Shown here: piece after piece, positions 14,822-24,293 of the stretch | Layout: the number at the start of each line of letters is the position of its first letter | How positions within the stretch are numbered: position 1 is the first letter of the stretch | Source of the DNA: a virus | Strand: one strand, 5' to 3' | DNA length: 64,000 nt | Virus record (IMG/VR): IMGVR_UViG_3300042896_000648 | Coordinates: 1 to 64,000 of that record | Notes under the pieces: model-generated | What the model was told of the DNA's origin: nothing | Database searches by the model: none | Seen by the model: the letters and a program-made list of their open reading frames with translations, nothing else | Made by a program: the position numbers and the translations under genes

Positions 14822-15331
14822 ATGATTATAATACCAGAAATTGGATTTGACAAAGAAATAAACTTACTCTATGAAGATAGAGGTTTTATTCACCATTATT
14901 ACACAAGAGAAAAAATAAATGCATTAGTTAATTCTGTTGTAGCACTTGCTAATGAAGCATTGGAATTAATGGATAAAAATAATTTATCAGATGATTTTGT
15001 AATTAGTTATAATAAGTTAAAATCAGATAAAGAAAATTCTGGATTTTATTCTAATGGACAAAAATCAAATAAAAATACAGCTAGGATTGTAGATTTATAT
15101 TTAATACAAAATACTAATAATAAAAATTTAAAAATAGGTATATCTAAAAATGTTAACTTACGACTACTTTCTCTTCAGTCAAATAATTCAGATAAGTTAG
15201 AAATTATATCCGTTATTAAAAACAAATCTAATATTGAAAGACAATTACACAAAAAATTTAGCAATTTAAGAATATATAAAGAATGGTTTAAATATGACGA
15301 ATCTATTGTTAAACATTTTGAATCACTATGA
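14822..15331 (+). CDS. T5orf172 (GIY-YIG-like) domain protein
   Basis: 169 residues. The C-terminal part (about 88-165) has the T5orf172/MUG113 nuclease layout: Y-L-I (93-95), K-I-G-I-S (104-108) with a following Arg at 114, I-E-R-Q-L-H-K-K-F (138-146) and E-W-F (154-156). The N-terminus is a helical region of unknown role. Such proteins are suspected GIY-YIG-type endonucleases, often mobile. First gene after the terminator RNA; overlaps the replication gene by four bases. Confidence 0.7.
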   Translation: MIIIPEIGFDKEINLLYEDRGFIHHYYTREKINALVNSVVALANEALELMDKNNLSDDFVISYNKLKSDKENSGFYSNGQKSNKNTARIVDLYLIQNTNNKNLKIGISKNVNLRLLSLQSNNSDKLEIISVIKNKSNIERQLHKKFSNLRIYKEWFKYDESIVKHFESL

Positions 15332-16281
15332 ACAAAGAACAAATATATTTTCCGCATTATGTAAATACCAGAAATGATAGACGAGTTAAAAGACTTCGTA
15401 AAGATATGGGTCTTGAAGGTTATGGTGCTTTTATTTCTTTATTTGAAGTTTTAAGAGAACAAATTGATTATCGTTTTCCGCTTTCAGATATTGATTTACT
15501 ATCTGATGAATTTGGAATTTCAGAAGCAAAGCTTAAAACTATCGTAATGAACTATGATTTATTTATAGTTGATATAGATTTGAAGTTTTTTTCAGTTGAA
15601 TTAATAGAATCTATACAACCGTTTCTAAGGGCAAAAGAACAGCGAAAAAATGCCATAAAGGCACGTTGGGATAAAACTAAAGTACTTGAAATACAACAAG
15701 AAACTATACGACCGTATAACGACCATATTACGACCGAAATACAAAGTAAAGTAAATGAAAGTAAAGTAAATGAAATTAAAGAAATATTACTTGTCGATTT
15801 TCAAAAAAATGAAAATCTCGACTCTGACTTAAATTCTAAAATTCCGCAGAAAAAAGATAAAGAGAGTTTGACCGCAGAAAAAAAAGAAAGATTCGATTTG
15901 GCTTGGGCTTTATATGATAGGCACGGAAATAAAAAAACCTCATTGGCTCGCTTTTTAAAGTTGTCTGATTCAGAAATAGAAAACCTATTTGCGGATGTGC
16001 CGGTGTACAAAAAAATACCTACTGAAATTAAATATAGAAAACATTTCGAAGTTTACATTAATGGAAAGTGTTGGGAAGACAGAGAAATCGTTAAAGTTCA
16101 AGAAAAAATAGTAGAATTAATCCCACATCCTTTAGGCTTTCGATTCTTGGATTCAGAAGAAACAAATAAGTTGAGTAGTATTAGCGATAAAGCATACACC
16201 GATTATATCCTAGCCTCTAGGGAAGCACGAAATGAAGGTTATTACAAGAACGAAAACAATATAGCTGTAAAAAACAAATGA
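15328..16281 (+). CDS. Lin1244/Lin1753-type (DUF4373) replication protein
   Basis: 317 residues. The first 105 show the DUF4373 pattern: Phe-Pro-His, R-R-V-K-R-L-R-K-D-M-G-L-E-G-Y-G-A-F (about 18-35), L-F-E-V-L-R-E-Q, then an acidic D-I-D-L-L-S-x-E-F. The rest is charged and less structured, as in DnaD-like loaders. Its position right before the primase-helicase, with an ATGA overlap, suggests a role in origin recognition or helicase loading. The role is inferred from context. Confidence 0.75.
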   Translation: MNKEQIYFPHYVNTRNDRRVKRLRKDMGLEGYGAFISLFEVLREQIDYRFPLSDIDLLSDEFGISEAKLKTIVMNYDLFIVDIDLKFFSVELIESIQPFLRAKEQRKNAIKARWDKTKVLEIQQETIRPYNDHITTEIQSKVNESKVNEIKEILLVDFQKNENLDSDLNSKIPQKKDKESLTAEKKERFDLAWALYDRHGNKKTSLARFLKLSDSEIENLFADVPVYKKIPTEIKYRKHFEVYINGKCWEDREIVKVQEKIVELIPHPLGFRFLDSEETNKLSSISDKAYTDYILASREARNEGYYKNENNIAVKNK

Positions 16282-17990
16282 GAATAAAAAGCCTAGCTAC
16301 CAAAATAGTATACGATTTAGAATTTTCTAAGTCAGGAGAAAACACAAGTACCTGTCCAGACTGTATTGATGATAGAAAAAATAAGAAGGCAAAGCCTTTC
16401 TCGTTTAATGTTTCCAAAGGTCGTGGCTACTGCAATCATTGTAACGCAGCTTTTGTGGAAGAAACCTACGGAAAGGAATTTACAAAACCCGTTTTTGACG
16501 AAACATTCAAGAGCCTAAAACCGGCTTGGGTTGATAATTTCCTAGCAAAGAGAAGTATTTCAGAATCTACCCTTACTAAAATGAAGGTAAGCGAAAAGAA
16601 TGGAATGATAGCTTATCCATTTTTTAGAAAAGGAGAATTAATTAATGTCAAGTATCGTGGAGCAAATAAAGAGTTTCGTCTTGAATCAGGAGCAGAACTT
16701 TGTTGGTATAATTATGATGCAATTTTGAATTTTAAAGAAATTGTAATAGTTGAAGGAGAAACAGATTGTCTTTCATTTATCGAATCAGGAATAGAAAACT
16801 GTATTTCAGTTCCAAATGGTGCAAATGTAGGCAAGATGGAATATTTCGACAATTCTATTTCAGACCTAGATAAAATTGAGCGATTTTATATCTGTACAGA
16901 TGCCGATACTAAGGGTATGGAAATAAGAGACGAACTCATTAGAAGGCTTGGAGAAGATAAGTGTTTTACTTGCAATTTAAGGCAATATAAAGACGCAAAT
17001 GAATATCTTATAGGACAAGGCAGAGAAAGTCTCTTAGAAGTAATTAAAACAGCAAAAAACGTAAAGATAAATGGAGTAATTGAATTCAATGATTTTAAGA
17101 ACGAATTTCGTGACTTACATAAGAATGGACTTCAACCAGGGAAAACAATCGGTGCTTTTCTTGACAAGTTAATTACTTGGGAAACTGGAAGGCTTGCTAT
17201 ATTCAGCGGAGTTCCTTCGTGTGGAAAAAGTGAATTAGTTGATTTTATTAATATTAAACTTTCAATGAGGCACGGTTGGAAAGTAGCTTATTACTCGCCT
17301 GAAAGTCACCCTTCTCATTGTCATTCTGCTCGATTATCTGAAAAAATGGCAGGCTGTAAGTTTGAGAAAATAACAGATGATTCACTTGATTTATGCGAAA
17401 GATTTATTCAGGATAACTTTTTTTGGATTGATACAGATGAAAATAGCGTACTTGATGATATACTTCTTAAATTCAAGCAACTAATTAAAACAAAGGGAGT
17501 CAAAATATTGGTTATTGATCCGTGGAATTGTATCGAGAATGACGGAGGGTATTTAGACCAAGGCCGTTTACTTCAAAAAATAGTTAAATTTGCCAGAAGA
17601 AACAATGTCTTGATTATATTAGTTGCACACCCAAGGAAATTAGCAACAAATAAAGATACAAGAAAATTTGAAATGCCTACTATGTATGATATTGCCGGCA
17701 GTTCTGATTTTTGGAATATGTGCGATTATGGCGTTTTAATTCAGCGAGAGCAGGAGGATAATACGTTGAAGTTTTTAAACAATGGTAAGATTCAAATAGC
17801 TAAAGTTAAAACTAAGAATCTAGGGGAGCAAGGTGTGGCTAATTTTAAGTACGGTTATTATAGTGGTAGGTATTTTGATGAAACAGAATCTTTTGACGAT
17901 TCAAATTGGCTAAATCCCACAGAAATAATATTAACTATGCCAATACCTATGAATAACAATATTTTTAATGATATTGAAGTCCCTTTTTAA
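16278..17990 (+). CDS. Primase-helicase (T7 gp4/Twinkle type)
   Basis: 570 residues. A zinc ribbon (C26, C29, C52, C55) is followed by a TOPRIM domain (I-V-E-G-E-T-D at 157-163, D-A-D at 208-210) and a RecA-type helicase domain with Walker A G-V-P-S-C-G-K-S (311-318) and Walker B L-V-I-D (411-414). Such proteins unwind DNA and prime lagging-strand synthesis as a ring. It is the only clear core replication enzyme here; no polymerase is visible, so the phage may use the host polymerase or encode one outside. Confidence 0.92.
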   Translation: MRIKSLATKIVYDLEFSKSGENTSTCPDCIDDRKNKKAKPFSFNVSKGRGYCNHCNAAFVEETYGKEFTKPVFDETFKSLKPAWVDNFLAKRSISESTLTKMKVSEKNGMIAYPFFRKGELINVKYRGANKEFRLESGAELCWYNYDAILNFKEIVIVEGETDCLSFIESGIENCISVPNGANVGKMEYFDNSISDLDKIERFYICTDADTKGMEIRDELIRRLGEDKCFTCNLRQYKDANEYLIGQGRESLLEVIKTAKNVKINGVIEFNDFKNEFRDLHKNGLQPGKTIGAFLDKLITWETGRLAIFSGVPSCGKSELVDFINIKLSMRHGWKVAYYSPESHPSHCHSARLSEKMAGCKFEKITDDSLDLCERFIQDNFFWIDTDENSVLDDILLKFKQLIKTKGVKILVIDPWNCIENDGGYLDQGRLLQKIVKFARRNNVLIILVAHPRKLATNKDTRKFEMPTMYDIAGSSDFWNMCDYGVLIQREQEDNTLKFLNNGKIQIAKVKTKNLGEQGVANFKYGYYSGRYFDETESFDDSNWLNPTEIILTMPIPMNNNIFNDIEVPF

Positions 17991-18011
17991 ATAATTATAA
18001 AATAAAATAAA

Positions 18012-18674
18012 ATGAACGTAAAATTAGTATCAATTACAAAGTCTTTAATAAAAGAAGCAGATTTATCACCTGAAGAATTAATTGTTTATGTAGCAAGGGT
18101 TTCAAATCCTTCTAATCAATTAAATTTTGAAACATCAGATAGGCTTATTTCTTATATGGTAAAAAATAAGCATTGGTCTCCTTTTGAAATGTGTGATATG
18201 ACTATTGAAATTATAACAAGTAGAGGCATTTCAGCACAGATTTTAAGGCATAAATCATTTTTTTTCCAGGAATTTTCACAAAGGTATTCAGAAGTAACTG
18301 ATTTAGAGCCTATTCAGTTAAGAAAGTCGGGAACGACAAATAGGCAAAGTAGTTCAGAAGAATTTGACCCAACCATTTGGGATGATTTAAAAGTTAAAGC
18401 TTCATTAGCAATTAAAGAACACTTAGAAGAAAGTCAGAGATTATATGAATCTTTACTTGAAGCAGGAGTAGCAAAAGAATGCGCAAGATTTATCCTTCCT
18501 TTAACAACACAAACTAAAATATATATGAAAGGAAGTATTAGAAGTTGGATACACTATTTACAGGTTAGGTCTGATAGCCACACACAATTAGAGCATCAAC
18601 AAATCGCATTTGCTATTTTAGAGATATTTAAAATTAACTTTCCTAATATTTCAAAAGCGTTAAGTTTAAACTAA
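18012..18674 (+). CDS. thyX: Flavin-dependent thymidylate synthase ThyX
   Basis: 220 residues. The signature appears as R-H-K (79-81) plus seven residues plus Ser (89), then R-Y, so the usual Arg-His-Arg is Arg-His-Lys. The N-terminal A-R-V-S-N-P, S-P-F-E and a C-terminal H-x-Q-x-E-H-Q also fit. ThyX makes dTMP from dUMP using FAD, NADPH and methylene-tetrahydrofolate, supplying thymidine for AT-rich phage DNA. It follows the primase-helicase by 21 bases. Confidence 0.92.
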   Translation: MNVKLVSITKSLIKEADLSPEELIVYVARVSNPSNQLNFETSDRLISYMVKNKHWSPFEMCDMTIEIITSRGISAQILRHKSFFFQEFSQRYSEVTDLEPIQLRKSGTTNRQSSSEEFDPTIWDDLKVKASLAIKEHLEESQRLYESLLEAGVAKECARFILPLTTQTKIYMKGSIRSWIHYLQVRSDSHTQLEHQQIAFAILEIFKINFPNISKALSLN

Positions 18675-18678
18675 TAAT

Positions 18679-18709
18679 TTGTTTCTATAAAATATTTAAA
18701 TTACATTTG
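18679..18709 (+). promoter_or_regulatory. Promoter: TTG, 20 bases, TACATTTG
   Basis: TTG at 18679-18681 and TACATTTG at 18702-18709, 20 bases apart, match the Bacteroidota -33/-7 layout. It precedes the membrane protein gene at 18723. Confidence 0.7.
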
Positions 18710-18722
18710 TTAAAAAAATAAC

Positions 18723-18926
18723 ATGAAAGACAAAAACATATTTGCAACATTACTAAATGTATTAGGATTAATTCAAATAATATTCTTTACCATCCTTCTA
18801 ATCTTAATGGTTTGGACAGATAATCCTGGATTTATACAAAATTTACTTTTAAGTGATTTTATATCCTTTGTATCAGTAATGATAATTTATTATTTACTAT
18901 ATTATACACCCGAAAAAGATAGATAA
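18723..18926 (+). CDS. Small two-helix membrane protein
   Basis: 67 residues with two membrane helices (about 10-30 and 42-61) and short charged ends. Size and topology fit a holin or superinfection-exclusion protein, but it lies far from the endolysin. Function unknown. Confidence 0.55.
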   Translation: MKDKNIFATLLNVLGLIQIIFFTILLILMVWTDNPGFIQNLLLSDFISFVSVMIIYYLLYYTPEKDR

Positions 18927-18927
18927 A

Positions 18928-19155
18928 ATGGAAAATAAAAAGATTCTAAAATTAGCATTAGAAAAATATGGATATAAATTAGATGATTCAACAATTTTTA
19001 CTAATAGTTTAATTATACCTGTTTTAGAAGCAATGGATAATGCAAGATTAGACCAATGCAATAAAGTTGTAAAAAAAATAGAGCAAAGAACAAACAGAAT
19101 AGGAATGTTTTATGCAAATGAAGAAAAAACATATAATTTAATTAAAAAACTATGA
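18928..19155 (+). CDS. Hypothetical protein
   Basis: 75 residues, helical. One base separates it from the previous stop; ATGA overlap with the methyltransferase behind it. Function unknown. Confidence 0.5.
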   Translation: MENKKILKLALEKYGYKLDDSTIFTNSLIIPVLEAMDNARLDQCNKVVKKIEQRTNRIGMFYANEEKTYNLIKKL

Positions 19156-19760
19156 GTTCTACAAATAGAAGTAATGCAAGAGATAGTCATATTTCAGATT
19201 ATTATGTAACGCCAAGTAAGCCTATTTTAAATTTATTTCAGGCACTTAAAGAAAGTGAATGTTCTGAATTATTTACATTAGATGAAGGAAAATTATTTTG
19301 GTGGCATAAATACTTAGACCCATGTGCCGGTGGAGACGAGAAAAATGAAATGAGTTATCCAAGCGTAATTCAAGGCTTAGGAGTTCATAAAGAATATATT
19401 AAAACAATTGATTTTAGAGAAAATTCAAAAGCTGAAATTAAAGCTGATTTCTTAAAATGTAATTGGAGTGAAAGATATAAAGTAGTAATTACTAATCCAC
19501 CTTTTAATATTGCAGAGGAGATTATAAAAAAATCATTTGAATTTGCAGAAGAAGGTGGATATGTAATTATGCTTTTAAGATTAAACTTTTTTGGATCTAA
19601 AAAAAGAAAAGAATTTTGGCAAAACAATATGCCTATTTTAACTTTTGTCCATAGAGAACGAATTTCATTTACAAATGGACAAACAGATAGTATTGAATAT
19701 ATGCATTGTGTTTGGAAAAAAGGGGTACAACAAAATTTTACAAAACTTTCAATTATATAA
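19152..19760 (+). CDS. Adenine-specific DNA methyltransferase
   Basis: 202 residues. D-Y-Y-V-T-P near the start (16-21), a P-C-A-G-G motif I for AdoMet binding (58-62) and N-P-P-F (115-118), the N6-adenine catalytic motif. The protein is short and lacks a clear target-recognition domain. It probably protects phage DNA against restriction, alongside ArdA. A second, unrelated-looking methyltransferase is at 33767-34555. Confidence 0.8.
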   Translation: MSSTNRSNARDSHISDYYVTPSKPILNLFQALKESECSELFTLDEGKLFWWHKYLDPCAGGDEKNEMSYPSVIQGLGVHKEYIKTIDFRENSKAEIKADFLKCNWSERYKVVITNPPFNIAEEIIKKSFEFAEEGGYVIMLLRLNFFGSKKRKEFWQNNMPILTFVHRERISFTNGQTDSIEYMHCVWKKGVQQNFTKLSII

Positions 19761-19767
19761 TTTATTC

Positions 19768-21567
19768 TTAAACTAATTCAATAGCTTCACATTCTATATC
19801 TCCACTACTATAAGTAACTTTAGTCATAAAGGCATAAACTAGGTTTCCGCAATAGTCAAATGATACACATTTTTTTAGCTTAGAGAGCTCAGCGTTTTCT
19901 AAGCTAAATTTATATTTAAACTTACCTATTACCGCTTCAGAGCTCAACGCACCATTCTCGTCAATTACGCCTTCTATTTGGTCGTGGCTACCAAAGTTAT
20001 AATTTCCGTCCCCAGAGGCGAACTCTAGGTCAGTTAAGATAAACTTTGCCATTCTCTTTAAGTTTCTTGTTGGTGTTATTCTCAGGTTCACTGCTCTGTC
20101 GGGTTGGTATACATCCGCTCCTATATATTCGTTAGTCTCAGCAGTCATCGAGTTTTTAATCACCACTATACTAAAAGTTTGGTCTCTTGCTTGCAGTTTG
20201 TTAAGGCATTGATTTATCTCACTCGCACTAGCACTCCAATCATTAAGCATCGAAAGTTCCGTACCATTCACCTCACTCTCGTAGTTTCTTGTACCGTTGT
20301 ACTCGATAGAGCCAAAATTCGTGTTGTCAGCTTTCCAACTATTATACCCAACTTTCACGTCCGAGTATAGTAGGTCGCTGTTCACTTCTCTAGTTACGTC
20401 TATTACTTCTAGGTTATATGGGCGTTCTATCTTCACGAAGTTTTCTCTTCGGTATATATCCACCTTACTTCCAGATATGTCTATGCTAGTCGGGTATTTA
20501 TTGTTTAGTTCATCAAACAGCTTAAACAGCGACACATTTATAGTTGAAACCTTATTTTGCAATCCTTCATTACTCGTAAGGAAGATGTCGAATACCTCGC
20601 TGTCGAACAAGTATGTTCTTAAACTTATAGCTCCTTTACTTGCACGATTAATAATTGAGTTGAAGGCGCTTCTTAGCGAAATAGCTTTAACATCTCGCCA
20701 CTCAATCGCACTTAATTCGCACTTAATTATCGAAATACCGTCGCTAGCGTCATCATATACGTATTGAAAAGTCGAACTATTAGCACTCTCAATATAAAGG
20801 GTTATCTGTTCGCCAGGTTGCACCTGAAGTGTATGGTTCACCGTAATGGTGTGTTGAACCAAAACTGAGGTTAAGGGAAATGAATCTATTTCATAAATAT
20901 CAGAATCAGATTTAAGATACACGGTAAAGTCTCCTAAATCAGCGGAGCTCGCATTTACTTTAATACTGCCGGTAAGTTCAATACATTGCTCTACGTCAGA
21001 AGTGAAGAACGGAGCGGAATCGTGTGCCATTACAGACCTAGATGTCGAGTCTACGAAGTTGTCGTCCGTCTTCACTAGGGGTATGTAGTGGTTAGGGCTT
21101 GCTGTTACTATACTCGCTACGTTTTCTCCAAGTACTTTGAAGTTTACTATACTAGGTAGGTTTCTGATTGGTACTTTTATAGTCTCCGTTAACTCAACGG
21201 GGTATAGTACCTTATCCTTATTTCTTAATAGTTCTCCACCGCCACTAGGCTTAAACCCAATTTCTAAAGTACAGCAGGTAGGTTCGCCATACATCGAAAA
21301 ATCTAGGAGTAGACTGATGGTCTGTTCGTTAATTATCGTTACTCTTACTACTGCATCAAATCCATCTCTCTCAAACACCCTCTTAATGTATCCTACTATT
21401 TCCTCGTTTTCAATAGTTATCTTAGTTGAAGAAGACTCATTCGAAAATCCGTATCCATCATTATTCCAATAGCCCCAATAGGTCTCAGAGATGAATCTTT
21501 CTATCTTAATAGCATCGAAACCAACTATATCACTTTCAGGAAGTTCGAAGTTATCTATTAGTATCAT
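19768..21567 (-). CDS. Large virion-type protein, probable tail component
   Basis: 599 residues from ATG 21567; the frame continues upstream but that part covers a promoter and is not protein-like. The chain is mostly beta, without transmembrane segments or catalytic motifs, and its composition matches tail or baseplate proteins. It is a leftward island between two rightward blocks, with its own minus-strand TATTTTTG element. It ends seven bases from the converging methyltransferase gene. A tail hub or receptor-binding role is an inference. Confidence 0.6.
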   Translation of the reverse strand: MILIDNFELPESDIVGFDAIKIERFISETYWGYWNNDGYGFSNESSSTKITIENEEIVGYIKRVFERDGFDAVVRVTIINEQTISLLLDFSMYGEPTCCTLEIGFKPSGGGELLRNKDKVLYPVELTETIKVPIRNLPSIVNFKVLGENVASIVTASPNHYIPLVKTDDNFVDSTSRSVMAHDSAPFFTSDVEQCIELTGSIKVNASSADLGDFTVYLKSDSDIYEIDSFPLTSVLVQHTITVNHTLQVQPGEQITLYIESANSSTFQYVYDDASDGISIIKCELSAIEWRDVKAISLRSAFNSIINRASKGAISLRTYLFDSEVFDIFLTSNEGLQNKVSTINVSLFKLFDELNNKYPTSIDISGSKVDIYRRENFVKIERPYNLEVIDVTREVNSDLLYSDVKVGYNSWKADNTNFGSIEYNGTRNYESEVNGTELSMLNDWSASASEINQCLNKLQARDQTFSIVVIKNSMTAETNEYIGADVYQPDRAVNLRITPTRNLKRMAKFILTDLEFASGDGNYNFGSHDQIEGVIDENGALSSEAVIGKFKYKFSLENAELSKLKKCVSFDYCGNLVYAFMTKVTYSSGDIECEAIELV

Positions 21568-21578
21568 AATTTTTTTCA

Positions 21579-21637
21579 CAAAAATAAAAAATATTTTGCG
21601 GTTTACTTGTTTTCTATTTTTCGGTACATTACATTTG
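21579..21637. promoter_or_regulatory. Divergent promoter region A
   Basis: Leftward: TATTTTTG on the minus strand (21579-21586). Rightward: TTG (21607-21609), 20 bases, TACATTTG (21630-21637). The core (ATATTTTGCGGTTT, then CTTGTTTTCTATTTTT) is almost identical to the region at 42187-42246. Confidence 0.7.
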
Positions 21638-21658
21638 TAACAACAAAAAACAAATGAT

Positions 21659-22300
21659 ATGAAAAAATACAAAGAGATATTAAAAATGTTCTGCTCTAAC
21701 GATATGATTAGATATTGGATGAAAGACCCATTTATTATGGGAGATAAAGTTATTGCCACAGATGGAGTATTTTTAGTTGCAGTAGATAAAGATGGGTTAG
21801 ACTATAACCAGCTTAGTTCTGATTATGTTTCAAAGGTAAGTAAATCTTACCCAATGGATTATAATATGAATTTCCCTATTTCTGTTGAAGAATTAAAGTC
21901 TCTACTATCTGCCGTACCTTTAATAGAAGAAGAAGAAACTAAACCTTGTGACGAATGTAATGGTGTAGGAGAGGTTACTTGGGAGTATGATACTAGCGAA
22001 AGGACGTACGAAAAAGAATTAGATTGCCCTGTCTGTAATGGAGAAGGCGAGATTATTATAATCAAAAAAGGAGTAATGGTTAGAAGCCCTTTAGACCTTT
22101 GTAAGATAGGTAATTGCAGTTTTTTTATAGATAAAATAGACCAATTAATCAAGGTAGCGGAAATCCTAGAAGTTAATGAGATTATTCAAGTAAATCAAAC
22201 CTTAAATAATAAGGCCAATATGTTTAAAATTGGTGATATAGAAATCATGTTAATGCCAACAATTATAAATAAAGACGACTTTTATCACTTTGTATTATGA
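21659..22300 (+). CDS. Protein with DnaJ-type zinc knuckle
   Basis: 213 residues. Two Cys-x-x-Cys-x-Gly-x-Gly units (about 97-104 and 122-129) separated by an acidic linker form a DnaJ-like zinc site. The first 70 residues, with a T-D-G-x-F-L-V-A-V-D strand, vaguely recall a sliding-clamp-like fold seen with such knuckles in some phages, which is only an impression. It is the first gene behind promoter A, so expressed early in that block. Confidence 0.55.
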   Translation: MKKYKEILKMFCSNDMIRYWMKDPFIMGDKVIATDGVFLVAVDKDGLDYNQLSSDYVSKVSKSYPMDYNMNFPISVEELKSLLSAVPLIEEEETKPCDECNGVGEVTWEYDTSERTYEKELDCPVCNGEGEIIIIKKGVMVRSPLDLCKIGNCSFFIDKIDQLIKVAEILEVNEIIQVNQTLNNKANMFKIGDIEIMLMPTIINKDDFYHFVL

Positions 22301-22545
22301 GAAACTTAAAAGAATTGTATGAGATAGTACTAGAGAATTTTGATTATTATATTGGGAAGGGTGGAATTTGTAATATTAGCAACCAGTTATCTTTTTATGA
22401 AATAATCACAATCCAAGAATCAATTTTACTTGATGGCGACATCGAGGCGCAAACAGGAGCAGTATTCACATACGCTTGGCCTCGCACTCCCGCAGGAAAT
22501 ATAGAAAGAAAAGAATTTATTAAAAAACGAATAAACGAACTATGA
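22297..22545 (+). CDS. Hypothetical protein
   Basis: 82 residues. Helical start, then a hydrophobic T-G-A-V-F-T-Y-A-W-P turn. ATGA overlaps on both sides. Function unknown. Confidence 0.5.
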   Translation: MRNLKELYEIVLENFDYYIGKGGICNISNQLSFYEIITIQESILLDGDIEAQTGAVFTYAWPRTPAGNIERKEFIKKRINEL

Positions 22546-22874
22546 TACTAAAAATCCTACTAGGCGAGGAAGAAACTTCGCCATCAAAACCAGAAGTTGT
22601 TATCATTAACAACGTCAAGTACAATAAGCAACTCTTTGAGCGGTTTATGGAAATCTCGGAATGTACTGATTATAAGGATAAGGAATATCCCTCTCTTGAT
22701 AATGTTAAGACTACCGTAGTAGACGATAGGCCAAACTTTTCAGATTGGTACACCGAGCTGAAGACAAAGGAACTCGATTATGATTGGGATACGATTCAAG
22801 AAGATTGGATGAAAACAAATATTGGATTAATTCAATTTCTTAAACTAAACTATAACATACCTACAAAAAAATGA
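22542..22874 (+). CDS. Hypothetical protein
   Basis: 110 residues, acidic, with several Trp in the second half. ATGA overlaps on both sides. Function unknown. Confidence 0.5.
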   Translation: MILKILLGEEETSPSKPEVVIINNVKYNKQLFERFMEISECTDYKDKEYPSLDNVKTTVVDDRPNFSDWYTELKTKELDYDWDTIQEDWMKTNIGLIQFLKLNYNIPTKK

Positions 22875-22990
22875 AAATCTTAATCAGTATCATCATTACA
22901 ATCCTAGTCTTGTTTGGGCTTGCTGTCCGCCAAGCACAGAAAGATTTAAAAAACATCAAAGACATAGATAATCACGATTTATTCCAATGA
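22871..22990 (+). CDS. Small membrane peptide (39 aa)
   Basis: One membrane helix (2-19) and a charged cytoplasmic tail. Overlaps both neighbours by four bases. Confidence 0.5.
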   Translation: MKILISIIITILVLFGLAVRQAQKDLKNIKDIDNHDLFQ

Positions 22991-23199
22991 AAGAAACAAT
23001 AGAAGAGTTTGCAGATAAAACGTATCCTTATTATGGAGACACAGAATTAAGGGAGGCTGTTATAATTGGTGCAAATTGGCAATCTGAAAGAAGTTATAGT
23101 GAGGAAGATTTAAAACAAGCTTACTTAGATGGATGTGAAATACAATTAAATAATATCTATCATTTAGATAAATGGTTTAAAAAATTTAAAAAAAAATAA
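22987..23199 (+). CDS. G-A-N-W-Q family small protein, copy 1
   Basis: 70 residues. Begins Met-Lys-Glu-Thr-Ile-Glu-Glu and contains G-A-N-W-Q-S-E-R (28-35) followed by Tyr-Ser-Glu-Glu. Two paralogues are in the window (23201-23446 and 44323-44526). The family is common in phages of this phylum; function unknown. Confidence 0.6.
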   Translation: MKETIEEFADKTYPYYGDTELREAVIIGANWQSERSYSEEDLKQAYLDGCEIQLNNIYHLDKWFKKFKKK

Positions 23200-23200
23200 T

Positions 23201-23446
23201 ATGAAAGAAACAATAGAAGAAGCTACTGAAAAGTATTTAAAAACAGTTAAAGGATTAAATTATAGAAACTTATATGATTTAAGTAATCAGCAAGAATTAG
23301 CATTTAAAGATGGTGCTAATTGGCAATTAGAAAGAATGTATAGTGATATGGAGGAATATGCAACATTCTGTATAGAATGCGATAGAAATGGACTATCTCC
23401 ATTACAAGCAAAAGGATATTTCGAACAATTAAGACAATATAAATAA
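23201..23446 (+). CDS. G-A-N-W-Q family small protein, copy 2
   Basis: 81 residues. Same start and the G-A-N-W-Q-L-E-R motif (38-45) as its tandem neighbour, then an unrelated tail with two Cys. One base apart from copy 1, so a tandem duplication. Confidence 0.6.
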   Translation: MKETIEEATEKYLKTVKGLNYRNLYDLSNQQELAFKDGANWQLERMYSDMEEYATFCIECDRNGLSPLQAKGYFEQLRQYK

Positions 23447-23449
23447 AAT

Positions 23450-23920
23450 ATGAAAAACGGAGAAAGAAACCAAGAAAACCTTCCTATTGAGGCTAGCCCT
23501 TGTAAGTACATACGCAAGTTCGGCATTGCGTGGGATTATACCGAAAAGCCTAAAGACGTTTTTATTAACGCTCTTACATTTGACGATAATCGAATATACC
23601 CTTATTCTTGTCACGACATTATGTATCCCGAAAGGCATTACGCTAACTTTCGTAAGGTCAAGGAATATGCCGGTCAAATAGAGTTTACTGATGAAAAAAT
23701 TCAAGAGATTATGGCACATGACGAATCAGGAAAATCATTAGATCGTATTTACGCACTCATTAACAGAGTGAACTATAATCTAGTTTACTTTAATAAAGAG
23801 AAGGTCGACTTCATATTGAACGATAACCGCAAAAGACTGATTCACAACCTAACAAATCTGAAATCAGAAGAGAATCGTGCAGAATTATATTTAACAAACA
23901 TTTTAATGAGAATGATATGA
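23450..23920 (+). CDS. Hypothetical protein
   Basis: 156 residues. The first half has aromatic residues, the second is helical and charged. Base use is less AT-rich than in its neighbours. ATGA overlap with the next gene. Function unknown. Confidence 0.55.
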   Translation: MKNGERNQENLPIEASPCKYIRKFGIAWDYTEKPKDVFINALTFDDNRIYPYSCHDIMYPERHYANFRKVKEYAGQIEFTDEKIQEIMAHDESGKSLDRIYALINRVNYNLVYFNKEKVDFILNDNRKRLIHNLTNLKSEENRAELYLTNILMRMI

Positions 23921-24069
23921 GATACTTAATAATAACAAAGGATTACGAACCTTACTATACTAATGATATGGAAGAGTTCGATTTTGACAGTGACCTATAC
24001 GTCATTAACTTAATCACAGACGAATACTATAACGGTAAGGTTTGGAAGAAAATTCAAAAAATTATATGA
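23917..24069 (+). CDS. Small hypothetical protein (50 aa)
   Basis: 50 residues, acidic and Tyr-rich. ATGA overlaps on both sides. Function unknown. Confidence 0.45.
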   Translation: MRYLIITKDYEPYYTNDMEEFDFDSDLYVINLITDEYYNGKVWKKIQKII

Positions 24070-24293
24070 TAAAGATAATAACAAAAATTGAAGACGATGA
24101 CTTGCTAGAATATCTATTTAAGAGAGTTATGGAATTTAATAGAAAGAAAGATAGCTATGGTATGGGTTTTATGGTAGGGCAAAGCACTATAATTACAAAG
24201 CAACATAATAGGGATTTTTATGAAAGATATTCGTGTAATATCTATAAAGTTAAGTCAGGAATAATAGCAAGATTAAGTAAAATAAAAGAATAA
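24066..24293 (+). CDS. Hypothetical protein
   Basis: 75 residues from ATG 24066, chosen over an upstream TTG (24042) because the ATG sits in an ATGA overlap. Strand-rich, basic. Shares a base with the next ATG. Function unknown. Confidence 0.5.
   Translation: MIKIITKIEDDDLLEYLFKRVMEFNRKKDSYGMGFMVGQSTIITKQHNRDFYERYSCNIYKVKSGIIARLSKIKE

Noticed and set aside
20297-20767. Plus-strand open frame inside the leftward 599-residue gene
   Set aside because: Shadow of the virion-type gene; Ser/Leu-rich with no start context.
21568-21759. Longer N-terminus for the leftward virion gene
   Set aside because: The extra 64 codons run across divergent promoter A and read as AT-rich non-protein sequence.
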